9,612 nucleotides of DNA. Origin: Candidatus Woesearchaeota archaeon. Lineage in GTDB: Archaea; Nanobdellota; Nanobdellia; SCGC-AAA011-G17; JACPNG01. Within the stretch, counting starts at the first letter, position 1, and each line of letters starts with the position of its first letter. Shown here in pieces: positions 1 to 5,440 of this stretch. The translations under genes were made by a program, and so were the position numbers. The stretch spans positions 1-9,612 of the forward strand of contig JAGVXQ010000016.1 of assembly GCA_018303705.1 (NCBI GenBank), given 5' to 3'. Below the pieces are notes generated by a model. The model did not search any database, was not told the DNA's origin, and worked only from the letters and a program-made list of their open reading frames with translations.

Positions 1-885
1 CTTTCCGATCACTACATCCTCTTCCCTTAATATTGCTTCTGGATACACTATGCCATCATCTTCAAGATGCTTATAGTCTTTCTCTGACTTGTACCCCTTT
101 ACATCCTTCGTGGGCACGCATATTTCATCAACAAACCCGCCTGAGTACCTGAGCTCTTCAGCTGAATAAGGCCTGAAGAATGTTGACCTTCCAAGCCCCC
201 TATCTATTGATGCCTTGTTCAATATTATTGCATCTGACATGTTATATCCCTTATAGCTCATCAATGCTATTGTTACGTTCTGCCCTGCAGGATGCTTGTC
301 TAAATTTATGACATCAGCCATGAACGACCTTACTATAGGCCTTTGCGGATAATGCAGTACGCTTACATCAGTGTCCATTCTTGCAAAGAAATTTGAAGCA
401 TACAATCCTAATGCTTGTTTCGGTGCTTTGCTTCCTCTGTTCAGCCTTGCGCTCTGCCCAAAGTTCGCATATGGTATTAAGGAAGTAACAGGACCAAGTA
501 TTACTAAGGGGGATATTTCAAGGTGTGTATGATTCTTTGTTATTTCATCCTCGTTCAACGCCACTAGAAGGTTGTCTTCCTCCGCAGCATCAACATATTC
601 TACTATTCCCTCATTTATCAGGTCCTGCCATTTCATTTCATTCTTTTCAAGTTTTTTTATGCGGTCATCTGTGAGCCTGCTTTTTCCATTCTCTACTATT
701 ATTAATGGCCTTCTTGGCCTGCCTTTAGAGGTGTCCAAGTAAATCTCATCCATCTTTTTGTCATAGTGCATGTTAAGTATGCCTGTTACCTTGCCCTTTC
801 TTCTCTCTTCCTTTATCTTGTTCATGAACTCCTCAGGATTTTCAACGTTTCCAATGAATTTTTCATTTAGGTATATATCAGTCAT
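1..885 (-). CDS. rpoB': DNA-directed RNA polymerase subunit B' (N-terminal 295 residues; gene continues past the left edge)
   Basis: This is the C-terminal half of the archaeal RNA polymerase second-largest subunit, encoded as a separate protein; it forms much of the catalytic half opposite A'. The reading frame is open from the ATG at 885 to base 1, so the C-terminus is missing from the window. Family-typical segments are visible: THLEI at about 120-124, a region like the conserved SLGLY block at about 158-161 (ALGLY), and GYNMSDAIILNK at 213-224, matching the GYxxxDAxxxNK motif near the active centre. The start follows the rpoB'' stop by 13 nt, with GGTG 5 nt before the ATG as a ribosome-binding site. 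It is the last gene seen of a tRNA-tRNA-rpoH-rpoB''-rpoB' run. The identification is firm; only the truncated end is unknown. Confidence 0.96.
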   Translation of the reverse strand, partial: MTDIYLNEKFIGNVENPEEFMNKIKEERRKGKVTGILNMHYDKKMDEIYLDTSKGRPRRPLIIVENGKSRLTDDRIKKLEKNEMKWQDLINEGIVEYVDAAEEDNLLVALNEDEITKNHTHLEISPLVILGPVTSLIPYANFGQSARLNRGSKAPKQALGLYASNFFARMDTDVSVLHYPQRPIVRSFMADVINLDKHPAGQNVTIALMSYKGYNMSDAIILNKASIDRGLGRSTFFRPYSAEELRYSGGFVDEICVPTKDVKGYKSEKDYKHLEDDGIVYPEAILREEDVVIGK

Positions 886-898
886 TTTTTCACCATGC

Positions 899-2386
899 CT
901 ATTTTAGCATCAGCCCGTTTGATTCCAAAACCTTCTTTATTTTGTCTTCAGAAGCATCATCCTGGGTTATCTCGCACATCAATGCAAGGTTCTTCCTCAA
1001 TCCTATCGAGGTTCCCTCAGGAGTTTCTATGCTGCAGATTCTTCCCCATGTTGTTGGATGCAGCGCCCTTGCTTCGAAGTTTTCCTGGGTAGAGCTCAGC
1101 AAAGAAACAACCCTTTGCAAGTGTGACAATGTAGCAAGGAAATTCATCCTGTCTATGTTCTGGCTTACACCCTTTCTTCCGCCTACCCAATTGCCTGTTG
1201 ACATCGCGCTTTGTATCCTTGATGTTAAAAGCTTGTCCCTTATTATTATCTTCAAGGATGAAAACTTTCCTCTCTTTATCAGCCTCTGGAAATTGTACAA
1301 TATGTCGTTTATTAGTATCCTCAAGTTTATCCTGAACAAGTCAGCCATTAAATCCCCGTTAAGCCTTAGCCTCTTGTTCATGTAATGGTCCTTGTCACTT
1401 GTTGCGCTTCCAGAATCTATTGATGCATGGAACACCTTTCTCATAAGCTTGCATAGTGTGTATGCCTTGTATATCCTGTCTTTCTGCGTCAGACCTAGAT
1501 GTGGCAGCAAGTACTTGTCAAAGTTTTCTTTTACCTTGTCATGCACGTCCTTGTCCTGCTGTATTCCAGATTTCTTTGCCAGGAATTCAAGGGCATCATT
1601 CTCACTCTTTAGCTCCATGCAGTTGTACAGGTTTATGAACAAATCATCAAACTTCTCGTCCTTGCCGAGAACAAAATTGCTTATGTCCTGGTCCTTTACC
1701 AGGCCAAGTGATTTTATGACAGCCACAAGCGGCACTCTCCTGAATTTTGTGAAGGTTATGTAGACAATGCCATCCCTCATCTGCTCTATGATATGGGGTA
1801 TTCTGTAAGCCCCTTTTTCTGAAAAAACCTTTGCAGTATATTTGCTTGGCCCTGTCTTGTTTGCCTGCACAAATACCTTGTTTGATGCCAAGTCTTCAAC
1901 AATTATCAAGACCCTCTCATTTCCATTCAATATGAAATAGCCTCCTATGTCTTCAGGATCCTCGAAGTTTTTTATCAGCTCATCCTGCTTTATATTGTGC
2001 AGGTGGCAGTATTTTGACTTGAGCATTATTGGAAGCTTCCCTATTTCTGTTGTGAAAGTCTCTCTCTGTATTCCATCTATGTATGCGCTTACTTCCAAGT
2101 ACATCGGGGCAGAATAAGTCAGTTTCCTTAATCTTGACTCTATTGGGTATACGTTTCTCTTGCTTCCATCAGCCTCGACAAGCTGTGGCTTTGTTATCCA
2201 TATCTTGTCAAATTTTATCTTGAACTCTTTTATATCTGGCGGTATTATAGTAGGAACTATGTCCCCCATTTCATTGACAATGTTCTGCATCTCTACATCA
2301 ACGAAATTGTTGAAGGAATTTATGTTTGACTCTACGAAAGACCTGGATTCAAAATACTTTTTTATCAGAATGTTTTTTTTATTCAT
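899..2386 (-). CDS. rpoB'': DNA-directed RNA polymerase subunit B''
   Basis: N-terminal half of the split archaeal RNA polymerase subunit B, 495 residues, complete. It supplies the protrusion, lobe and part of the fork of the polymerase. Visible family features are PPDIKEFKIKF near the N-terminus, the YPIESRLRKLTYSAPMYLEV block around 80-99, GGYFILNGNERVL around 148-160, and at the C-terminus ARALHPTTWGRIC (439-451), ETPEG (454-458) and GLRKNLAL (462-469), which is the usual junction before subunit B' in split lineages. The position before ETPEG reads CSI where many homologues have CPI or CPV, a mild variation. The ATG at 2386 overlaps the end of rpoH by 8 nt (ATGAATAA), which fixes the start and suggests translational coupling. 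The split B''/B' arrangement is known from many euryarchaea. Confidence 0.97.
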   Translation of the reverse strand: MNKKNILIKKYFESRSFVESNINSFNNFVDVEMQNIVNEMGDIVPTIIPPDIKEFKIKFDKIWITKPQLVEADGSKRNVYPIESRLRKLTYSAPMYLEVSAYIDGIQRETFTTEIGKLPIMLKSKYCHLHNIKQDELIKNFEDPEDIGGYFILNGNERVLIIVEDLASNKVFVQANKTGPSKYTAKVFSEKGAYRIPHIIEQMRDGIVYITFTKFRRVPLVAVIKSLGLVKDQDISNFVLGKDEKFDDLFINLYNCMELKSENDALEFLAKKSGIQQDKDVHDKVKENFDKYLLPHLGLTQKDRIYKAYTLCKLMRKVFHASIDSGSATSDKDHYMNKRLRLNGDLMADLFRINLRILINDILYNFQRLIKRGKFSSLKIIIRDKLLTSRIQSAMSTGNWVGGRKGVSQNIDRMNFLATLSHLQRVVSLLSSTQENFEARALHPTTWGRICSIETPEGTSIGLRKNLALMCEITQDDASEDKIKKVLESNGLMLK

Positions 2387-2612
2387 TTACAACAACCCTG
2401 TAAAATGCAGCTTCCTTGTTTGTCTTGCTTACCCTTATTATCTTGAACACATCACTCTTGCTTGCTTCTATGTCCCTTATCGCAGGGTCTTTGCTAGAAA
2501 TTTTTGGCAGCTGCTTTAATGTTATGTTATATATTTTTAGCAGCTCTTCAACCTCTTCTGGCGTAAGTTTTGTGTGTTTTGGGACAAACGAATGTTTTGT
2601 TATTTCTGCCAT
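2379..2612 (-). CDS. rpoH: DNA-directed RNA polymerase subunit H (RPB5 C-terminal domain homologue)
   Basis: Complete 77-residue RpoH, the archaeal counterpart of the C-terminal domain of eukaryotic RPB5, which sits in the jaw of RNA polymerase. The sequence shows the family signature: HSFVPKHTKLTPEE near the N-terminus, then LKQLPKISSKDPAIRDI and a C-terminal VFKIIRVSK...YRVVV strand. Length is normal for archaeal RpoH. The gene begins only 18 nt after the 3' end of the tRNA-Lys gene, too close for an ordinary promoter, and overlaps rpoB'' by 8 nt. Only a weak AAGG lies before the start. The gap to the tRNA suggests that tRNA 3'-end processing could create the 5' end of this mRNA; that is inference. 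Confidence 0.96.
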   Translation of the reverse strand: MAEITKHSFVPKHTKLTPEEVEELLKIYNITLKQLPKISSKDPAIRDIEASKSDVFKIIRVSKTNKEAAFYRVVVNE

Positions 2613-2666
2613 TTTGCCTTATGATTTTTTTGGACCGGACGGGACTTGAACCCGCGACCCCCTGAT

Positions 2667-2678
2667 TTCTTCGCCGGA
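2667..2678 (-). other. tRNA-Lys intron 2 (position 37/38, 12 nt)
   Basis: UCCGGCGAAGAA lies between A37 and A38, the canonical archaeal site. C32-U35 (CUUU) pairs with intron GAAG to give the 4-bp central helix. The 5' bulge is U36 A37 and intron U; the 3' bulge is intron A, A and exon A38. The outer helix would be the anticodon stem, which is contiguous only after intron 1 is gone. The inner loop CCGGC has no stable helix, so this is a relaxed form of the motif. Twelve nt is very short for a tRNA intron. Confidence 0.85.
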
Positions 2679-2685
2679 TAAAAGT

Positions 2686-2699
2686 GTCACCTCGATGAA
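2686..2699 (-). other. tRNA-Lys intron 1 (position 30/31, 14 nt)
   Basis: UUCAUCGAGGUGAC lies between G30 and A31, inside the anticodon stem. The junction forms a full bulge-helix-bulge. Exon bases C25-A26-C27-C28 pair with intron GGUG (4 bp). The 5' bulge is U29 G30 and the first intron U; the 3' bulge is intron A, C and exon A31. The outer helix pairs A21-G22-A23-G24 with C32-U33-U34-U35, and the inner helix is UC/GA around an AUC triloop. Both cuts fall after the second bulge base. This is a noncanonical intron position; 37/38 is the usual one. Confidence 0.85.
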
Positions 2700-2734
2700 C
2701 AGGTGCTCTGATCCAGGCTGAGCTACCGGTCCGA

Positions 2735-2840
2735 CGCCCCAGGCGGGAGTCGAACCCGCGTCCCGGCCTAACTGCGGTGATATTTTGAGCATAACATGCC
2801 CACGACAGGGCCGTATAATAAGCCGTTATACTACAAGGGC
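2735..2840 (-). tRNA. tRNA-Asp(GUC) with a 33-nt intron
   Basis: Exons 2840-2803 and 2769-2735 join to a 73-nt tRNA. The acceptor is GCCCUUG/CUGGGGC with a U6-U67 mismatch and a U5-G68 wobble. The D arm is GUAU/UUAU with GG in the loop. The anticodon stem CGGCC/GGCCG closes the loop CUGUCGA (anticodon GUC). The variable loop is the short 4-nt GGAC usual for tRNA-Asp, and the T arm is GCGGG UUCGACU CCCGC. The discriminator is G, the known identity base for AspRS. The intron (2802-2770) sits at 37/38; C32-U35 (CUGU) pairs with intron GCAG, and the cuts fall after CG and UU in the two bulges. The intron also contains a hairpin, GGGCAU with AUGCUC. The gene lies 2 nt before tRNA-Lys. Confidence 0.94.
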
Positions 2841-3058
2841 ATTTCTGCTTTTTTTCTTCCTCCTAAAGACTTAATAACCAGTATTTTGGGCTGAAAATAA
2901 AAATCCAGACCTAATCAGGCTATTATTTATAAAAAGGCATCTATTTTGCCTTTTTTCAGTTTTAGAAGGATTATTAAGCATTTACCATCCAACATCTTAT
3001 TGATTTATAAAGCTTACTCTTTTCATTTTTACAACTTAGCAGTAAATAAAAATAGAAA
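2841..3058. other. Intergenic region between tRNA-Asp and the 3090-3809 gene, with a 9-bp hairpin
   Basis: No gene is supported here. The region must hold the divergent promoters. On the minus strand a TATA-like stretch at about 2922-2936 and a weaker T-rich one at about 2894-2903 are candidates for tRNA-Asp, but neither is at a clear distance from it. A perfect stem AAAAAGGCA/TGCCTTTTT (2931-2939 with 2947-2955, 7-nt loop) is followed by one more T on the plus strand, so it could be a terminator or simply an AT-rich palindrome. A plus-strand frame is open from 2946, but its first 48 codons look non-coding. Confidence 0.4.
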
Positions 3059-3059
3059 A

Positions 3060-3067
3060 ATTTATAA
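3060..3067 (+). promoter_or_regulatory. TATA box of the 3090-3809 gene
   Basis: TTTATAAG centred about 26 nt before the ATG at 3090. Archaeal transcription starts about 25-27 nt after the TATA centre, so the mRNA would begin at or next to the start codon (leaderless). This supports 3090 over the longer frame that opens at 2946. Confidence 0.65.
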
Positions 3068-3089
3068 GGCCTTGTTTTTGATTTATAGT

Positions 3090-3809
3090 ATGGTAAAAAT
3101 AACCCGTACTGCAATATCCAACAGTATTGCATATGAAACATTATACAAAGAAGGCTGGAGGACAGTAGCAGATCTAGCAAGGCAATCAGGCCAATTAAAT
3201 AATGGATATGGAGCAAAAAGGTTAGAGCTCAGCATGTTGCAATATTTAAGGGAAAGGCCTGCTATAATAAATGGCATAAGATTGCCTAGTGATAATAAAA
3301 TGTCCAGAATGTTTTACAGTAAAGATTTGGAAAGATTAGAGTCTGCTGCAAGGGAATTGTTCCCTGGCTACGAAATAAAGACAATATTAGAAGAAAGAGG
3401 GCCAGATAATAATAATCCATTTTCAAACATAAGACAACTTGGGCCTTTTTTGCCAAGATACTATGCCTATGCAGAAGTCTTGTTAAGAAAGTCATGCAAC
3501 AGCCCTAGCAAAATGCCTGATAATATATCTTTTAGCAATATTGAAAGATTAGTCGAGAAAGCAAACAACACAACCAGAATTGTTGACAGGCCTTCTCTTG
3601 AAACAATCAATACTCGGTCTACGTCAGATGATGCATCTTGTGATGAGATAGAATTAACTGAGCAAGGTAACTTGCTTGATTATCCAGAAGGCATTGACCC
3701 AAACGAAATTGGTTTTGATCAAATTGGAACTCCTGTGAATGGAACAGACCTCGGAATAGGCGATTCATTAGAGCGTGACTCATTTAGGATGAGTGTGAAA
3801 TCAACATAA
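3090..3809 (+). CDS. Unrecognised 239-residue protein with a possible N-terminal helix-turn-helix and acidic tail
   Basis: I do not recognise the family. The start at 3090 is chosen because a TATA box lies about 26 nt upstream and the upstream in-frame stretch is low-complexity and preceded only by a TTG. Residues 1-60 contain YKEGWRTVADLARQSG, which resembles the first helices of a winged-helix or HTH fold, followed by KRLELSMLQYLRERPAI, which could be further helices. Residues 60-160 are mixed and basic to neutral. From about residue 160 the sequence turns polar and acidic (DDASCDEIELTEQG, DYPEGIDPNEIGFDQIG) and is probably disordered. There is no signal peptide, membrane segment or zinc motif. 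It is a single-gene unit flanked by tRNA genes, with a possible mobile element just downstream. A DNA-binding role is only a guess. Confidence 0.75.
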   Translation: MVKITRTAISNSIAYETLYKEGWRTVADLARQSGQLNNGYGAKRLELSMLQYLRERPAIINGIRLPSDNKMSRMFYSKDLERLESAARELFPGYEIKTILEERGPDNNNPFSNIRQLGPFLPRYYAYAEVLLRKSCNSPSKMPDNISFSNIERLVEKANNTTRIVDRPSLETINTRSTSDDASCDEIELTEQGNLLDYPEGIDPNEIGFDQIGTPVNGTDLGIGDSLERDSFRMSVKST

Positions 3810-3818
3810 TTCTAAATA

Positions 3819-3980
3819 TTTTTATAGCATGTAATAAGTCGCTTATAAATGAATTTTAGCCTTTAACTTTTTTCTAAGACATCAACTGGCAGGATACGGC
3901 TAATAACTGCTGATTTTTGTAGTTAAACAAATCTGTCACTTAAGACTGATGCTGGTCTGACTTATTACATACTTTTTATA
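3819..3980. mobile_element. Candidate MITE-like unit: inverted repeats with 8-bp direct flanks
   Basis: ATGTAATAAGTC at 3829-3840 recurs as its exact reverse complement at 3959-3970. Extending by 2 bp gives 14-bp inverted ends (3827-3840 and 3959-3972) with one mismatch. Directly outside both ends is the same 8-mer in the same orientation, TTTTTATA, at 3819-3826 and 3973-3980, as expected of a target-site duplication. The unit between the flanks is 146 bp and has no convincing ORF. The flanks are AT-rich and resemble TATA boxes, so a paired-promoter or small-RNA explanation is possible. No transposase is present in the window. Confidence 0.4.
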
Positions 3981-4043
3981 ATTAGCTTGATATACAGGCA
4001 ATTCCCATCCCATGGGTTCTTCTTGAATGATATTCATGAAAAA

Positions 4044-4170
4044 TCCCACCGGCAAGATTCGAACTTGCGACGTCCCGGGATCAGCTATCTATTTCTCATT
4101 CTTAGCTTATGCCATGTCAAAATAGCGAACTTATCTACAGCCGAGTGCTCTACCATTGAGCTACGGTGGG
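4044..4170 (-). tRNA. tRNA-Tyr(GUA) with a 55-nt intron
   Basis: Exons 4170-4135 and 4079-4044 join to a 72-nt tRNA. The acceptor is CCCACCG/CGGUGGG with C1-G72, which is the archaeal and eukaryotic tRNA-Tyr identity pair. The D arm is GCUC/GAGC, the anticodon stem CUCGG/CCGGG (one U-G wobble), the loop CUGUAGC with anticodon GUA, the variable loop ACGUC, and the T arm GCAAG UUCGAAU CUUGC. The discriminator is A and no CCA is encoded. The intron (4134-4080) is placed at 37/38; its BHB central helix would be CUGU with GCUG, containing one U-U mismatch, so the exact junction is less certain than in the other two tRNAs (a 38/39 junction gives loop CUGUAGA). The intron has a longer internal pairing, GCUAUUU with AAAUAG. 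Confidence 0.93.
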
Positions 4171-4194
4171 TTATTAATTATGACTAATGGATTG

Positions 4195-4212
4195 TTTAAA
4201 AAGGTTTTTATA
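4195..4212. promoter_or_regulatory. Back-to-back TATA boxes for tRNA-Tyr and dph6
   Basis: Only 63 bp separate tRNA-Tyr (minus, 5' end 4170) from dph6 (plus, ATG 4234). TTTTTATA at 4205-4212 on the plus strand is about 26 nt before the dph6 ATG, giving a leaderless start. TTTTTAAA on the minus strand (4202-4195) is about 28 nt before the tRNA 5' end. The boxes are two bases apart, so the two promoters probably compete for TBP/TFB. Confidence 0.55.
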
Positions 4213-4233
4213 GCTTGACGAAATGCAATCTAC

Positions 4234-4896
4234 ATGGACGTTGCAGCACTATTCTCTGGCGGAAAAGACAGCACTTATGCTTCATACATGGCAAGGAAAC
4301 ATGGTTATCAAATAAAATGCCTTATAACAATTGTTTCAAAGAATCCAGAAAGCTTCATGTTCCATACACCAGCAATAGAATTAACAAAAAAGCAGGCAGA
4401 GTTGATGGGCATCCCAATATTAATCAAGGAAACCAAGGGTGAAAAAGAACTCGAGCTTGATGATTTAAAAATCGCAATAAAAGAAGCAATAAAAAAATAC
4501 AAGATAAAAGGCATAGTAACAGGTGCCATAGAGAGTGTTTATCAGTCTTCAAGAATACAGAATATCTGTAATGACTTAAAAATAGAGTGTTTTAACCCAT
4601 TGTGGCAGAAGAATCAGCTAGAATTGCTTGAAGAATTGCTGAAAAATAATTTTGAGATAATTTTAAGCGGAGTTTCTGCTTATCCCTTTAGCAAGGAATT
4701 TGTAGGCAGAAAAATAGATAAGAGGTTCGTTGAAGAAATGAAATTGTTAAGCCAAAAATACTTCATAAACCCTGCTGCAGAGGGTGGAGAGTTTGAAACA
4801 CTTGTCCTCAATTGCCCCCTCTTCAAAAAAAAGCTATGCATAAAGTTAACTAGCATTTTAGGGGAAAATTATTCTTACAGGGGTTTATTCGAGTAA
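4234..4896 (+). CDS. dph6: Diphthine--ammonia ligase (Dph6 family)
   Basis: Enzyme of the last step of diphthamide synthesis: ATP-dependent amidation of diphthine on the conserved histidine of elongation factor 2. The 220-residue protein has an N-terminal ATP-pyrophosphatase loop SGGKDS (8-13) and family motifs TGAIESVYQSSRIQNIC (96-112), PLW (122-124), and EGGEFETLVLNCPLF (183-197). Length is typical of the single-domain archaeal form, without the C-terminal RidA-like domains of eukaryotic Dph6. The start is supported by a TATA box about 26 nt upstream. The stop is 1 nt before the ATG of a class I glutamine amidotransferase, so the two are surely co-transcribed. A close relative in the PP-loop superfamily is the only alternative, and the EGGEFE motif argues against it. 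Confidence 0.92.
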   Translation: MDVAALFSGGKDSTYASYMARKHGYQIKCLITIVSKNPESFMFHTPAIELTKKQAELMGIPILIKETKGEKELELDDLKIAIKEAIKKYKIKGIVTGAIESVYQSSRIQNICNDLKIECFNPLWQKNQLELLEELLKNNFEIILSGVSAYPFSKEFVGRKIDKRFVEEMKLLSQKYFINPAAEGGEFETLVLNCPLFKKKLCIKLTSILGENYSYRGLFE

Positions 4897-4897
4897 A

Positions 4898-5440
4898 ATG
4901 ATTCTGATAATAAGCATTTGCATGGAGAAACTGCATTATCTAGAGTTCGTAAAGCCAATCGAAGATATAATAATTAATGAAGGCAGAAAATTCCTTGCGA
5001 AACACTATAATGAATTAACCGAGGAAGACATCAAATCCACCAAAAAAATAATAATCTGTGGCACTTCATTAAAGGATAATGAATTTATCAAGGACATCAA
5101 AAAATTTCAGTGGATGAAAGAATACGAAAAGCCCATTTTAGGAATATGCGGGGGCATGCAAGTAGTATGCAAGGTTTTTGGATCGAAGATTAGCAAAAAA
5201 ACCGAAATAGGGCTGTTTAAGGAAAAATTCATAAAGGATTTTCTTGGAGTGAAGGCTGGAAGCGAAGAATATGTTTATCATTTGCACAATTTTTTTGCAA
5301 AAATGCCAAAGAATTTTGAAAAGTTGGCAGGCAAGAGTATACCACAGGCAATCAAGCATAAACATCTTCCAATCTACGGTGTTTTGTTCCATCCTGAGGT
5401 AAGGCAGAAAAAAATGATAAAAGAATTCTTGAAAATATAA
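4898..5440 (+). CDS. Class I glutamine amidotransferase (GuaA-A-like), stand-alone
   Basis: A 180-residue GATase1-fold protein resembling the glutaminase subunit of archaeal GMP synthase. The nucleophile elbow is GICGGMQ with Cys84, and the C-terminal dyad is in GVLFHPEV with His165 and Glu167, so the Cys-His-Glu triad is complete. The elbow reads CGG where GuaA normally has CLG. An HNF segment at 130-132 stands where GuaA has its SHGD-type loop. No synthetase domain is attached and none is adjacent except Dph6, whose stop is 1 nt upstream. It might release ammonia for Dph6 or another amidation, or be a GMP-synthase A subunit whose partner lies elsewhere; the sequence does not decide. The ATG at 4898 is preferred because MILIIS forms the first beta strand. 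It ends directly against the convergent ndk. Confidence 0.85.
   Translation: MILIISICMEKLHYLEFVKPIEDIIINEGRKFLAKHYNELTEEDIKSTKKIIICGTSLKDNEFIKDIKKFQWMKEYEKPILGICGGMQVVCKVFGSKISKKTEIGLFKEKFIKDFLGVKAGSEEYVYHLHNFFAKMPKNFEKLAGKSIPQAIKHKHLPIYGVLFHPEVRQKKMIKEFLKI

Larger units (their letters stand above)
2631..2732 (-). tRNA. tRNA-Lys(UUU) with two introns
   Basis: Read on the minus strand, exons 2732-2700, 2685-2679 and 2666-2631 join to a 76-nt tRNA. The acceptor GGACCGG/CCGGUCC is perfectly paired, the D arm is GCUC/GAGC, the anticodon stem CCUGA/UCAGG with loop CUUUUAA (anticodon UUU), the variable loop GGGUC, the T arm GCGGG/CCCGU with loop UUCAAGU, and the discriminator is A. CCA is not encoded. 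Without removing both introns no fold places U at position 33. The mature anticodon arm equals the usual archaeal tRNA-Lys sequence. It follows tRNA-Asp by 2 nt and precedes rpoH by 18 nt. A37 next to the second splice site would be a substrate for t6A made by Kae1, also encoded in this window. Confidence 0.93.

Noticed and set aside
942..1763. Plus-strand reading frames opposite rpoB''.
   Set aside because: They are antisense shadows of a well-conserved gene, with no promoter or family resemblance.
2631..2732. Reading the Lys gene as a single-intron tRNA-Met because UUCAU follows the CCUG stem.
   Set aside because: It leaves no base 26, a mismatched anticodon stem, and C as position 37. Two introns give a full tRNA-Lys.
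2842..2862. AGGAGG followed by a short ATG-TAG frame just before tRNA-Asp on the minus strand.
   Set aside because: The spacing of about 16 nt is too long, and the frame is three codons and runs into the tRNA.
2946..3089. N-terminal extension of the orphan gene from the TTG at 2946.
   Set aside because: The stretch is low-complexity, and a TATA box at 3060-3067 lies inside it at the right distance from the ATG at 3090.
3841..3958. Box C/D small RNA between the inverted repeats.
   Set aside because: Only loose matches to the C box (TTGATGT, CTGATGC) were found, and no properly spaced D box accompanies them.
4922..4924. Internal ATG as the amidotransferase start.
   Set aside because: It would remove the first beta strand (MILIIS) and widen the 1-nt gap to dph6.
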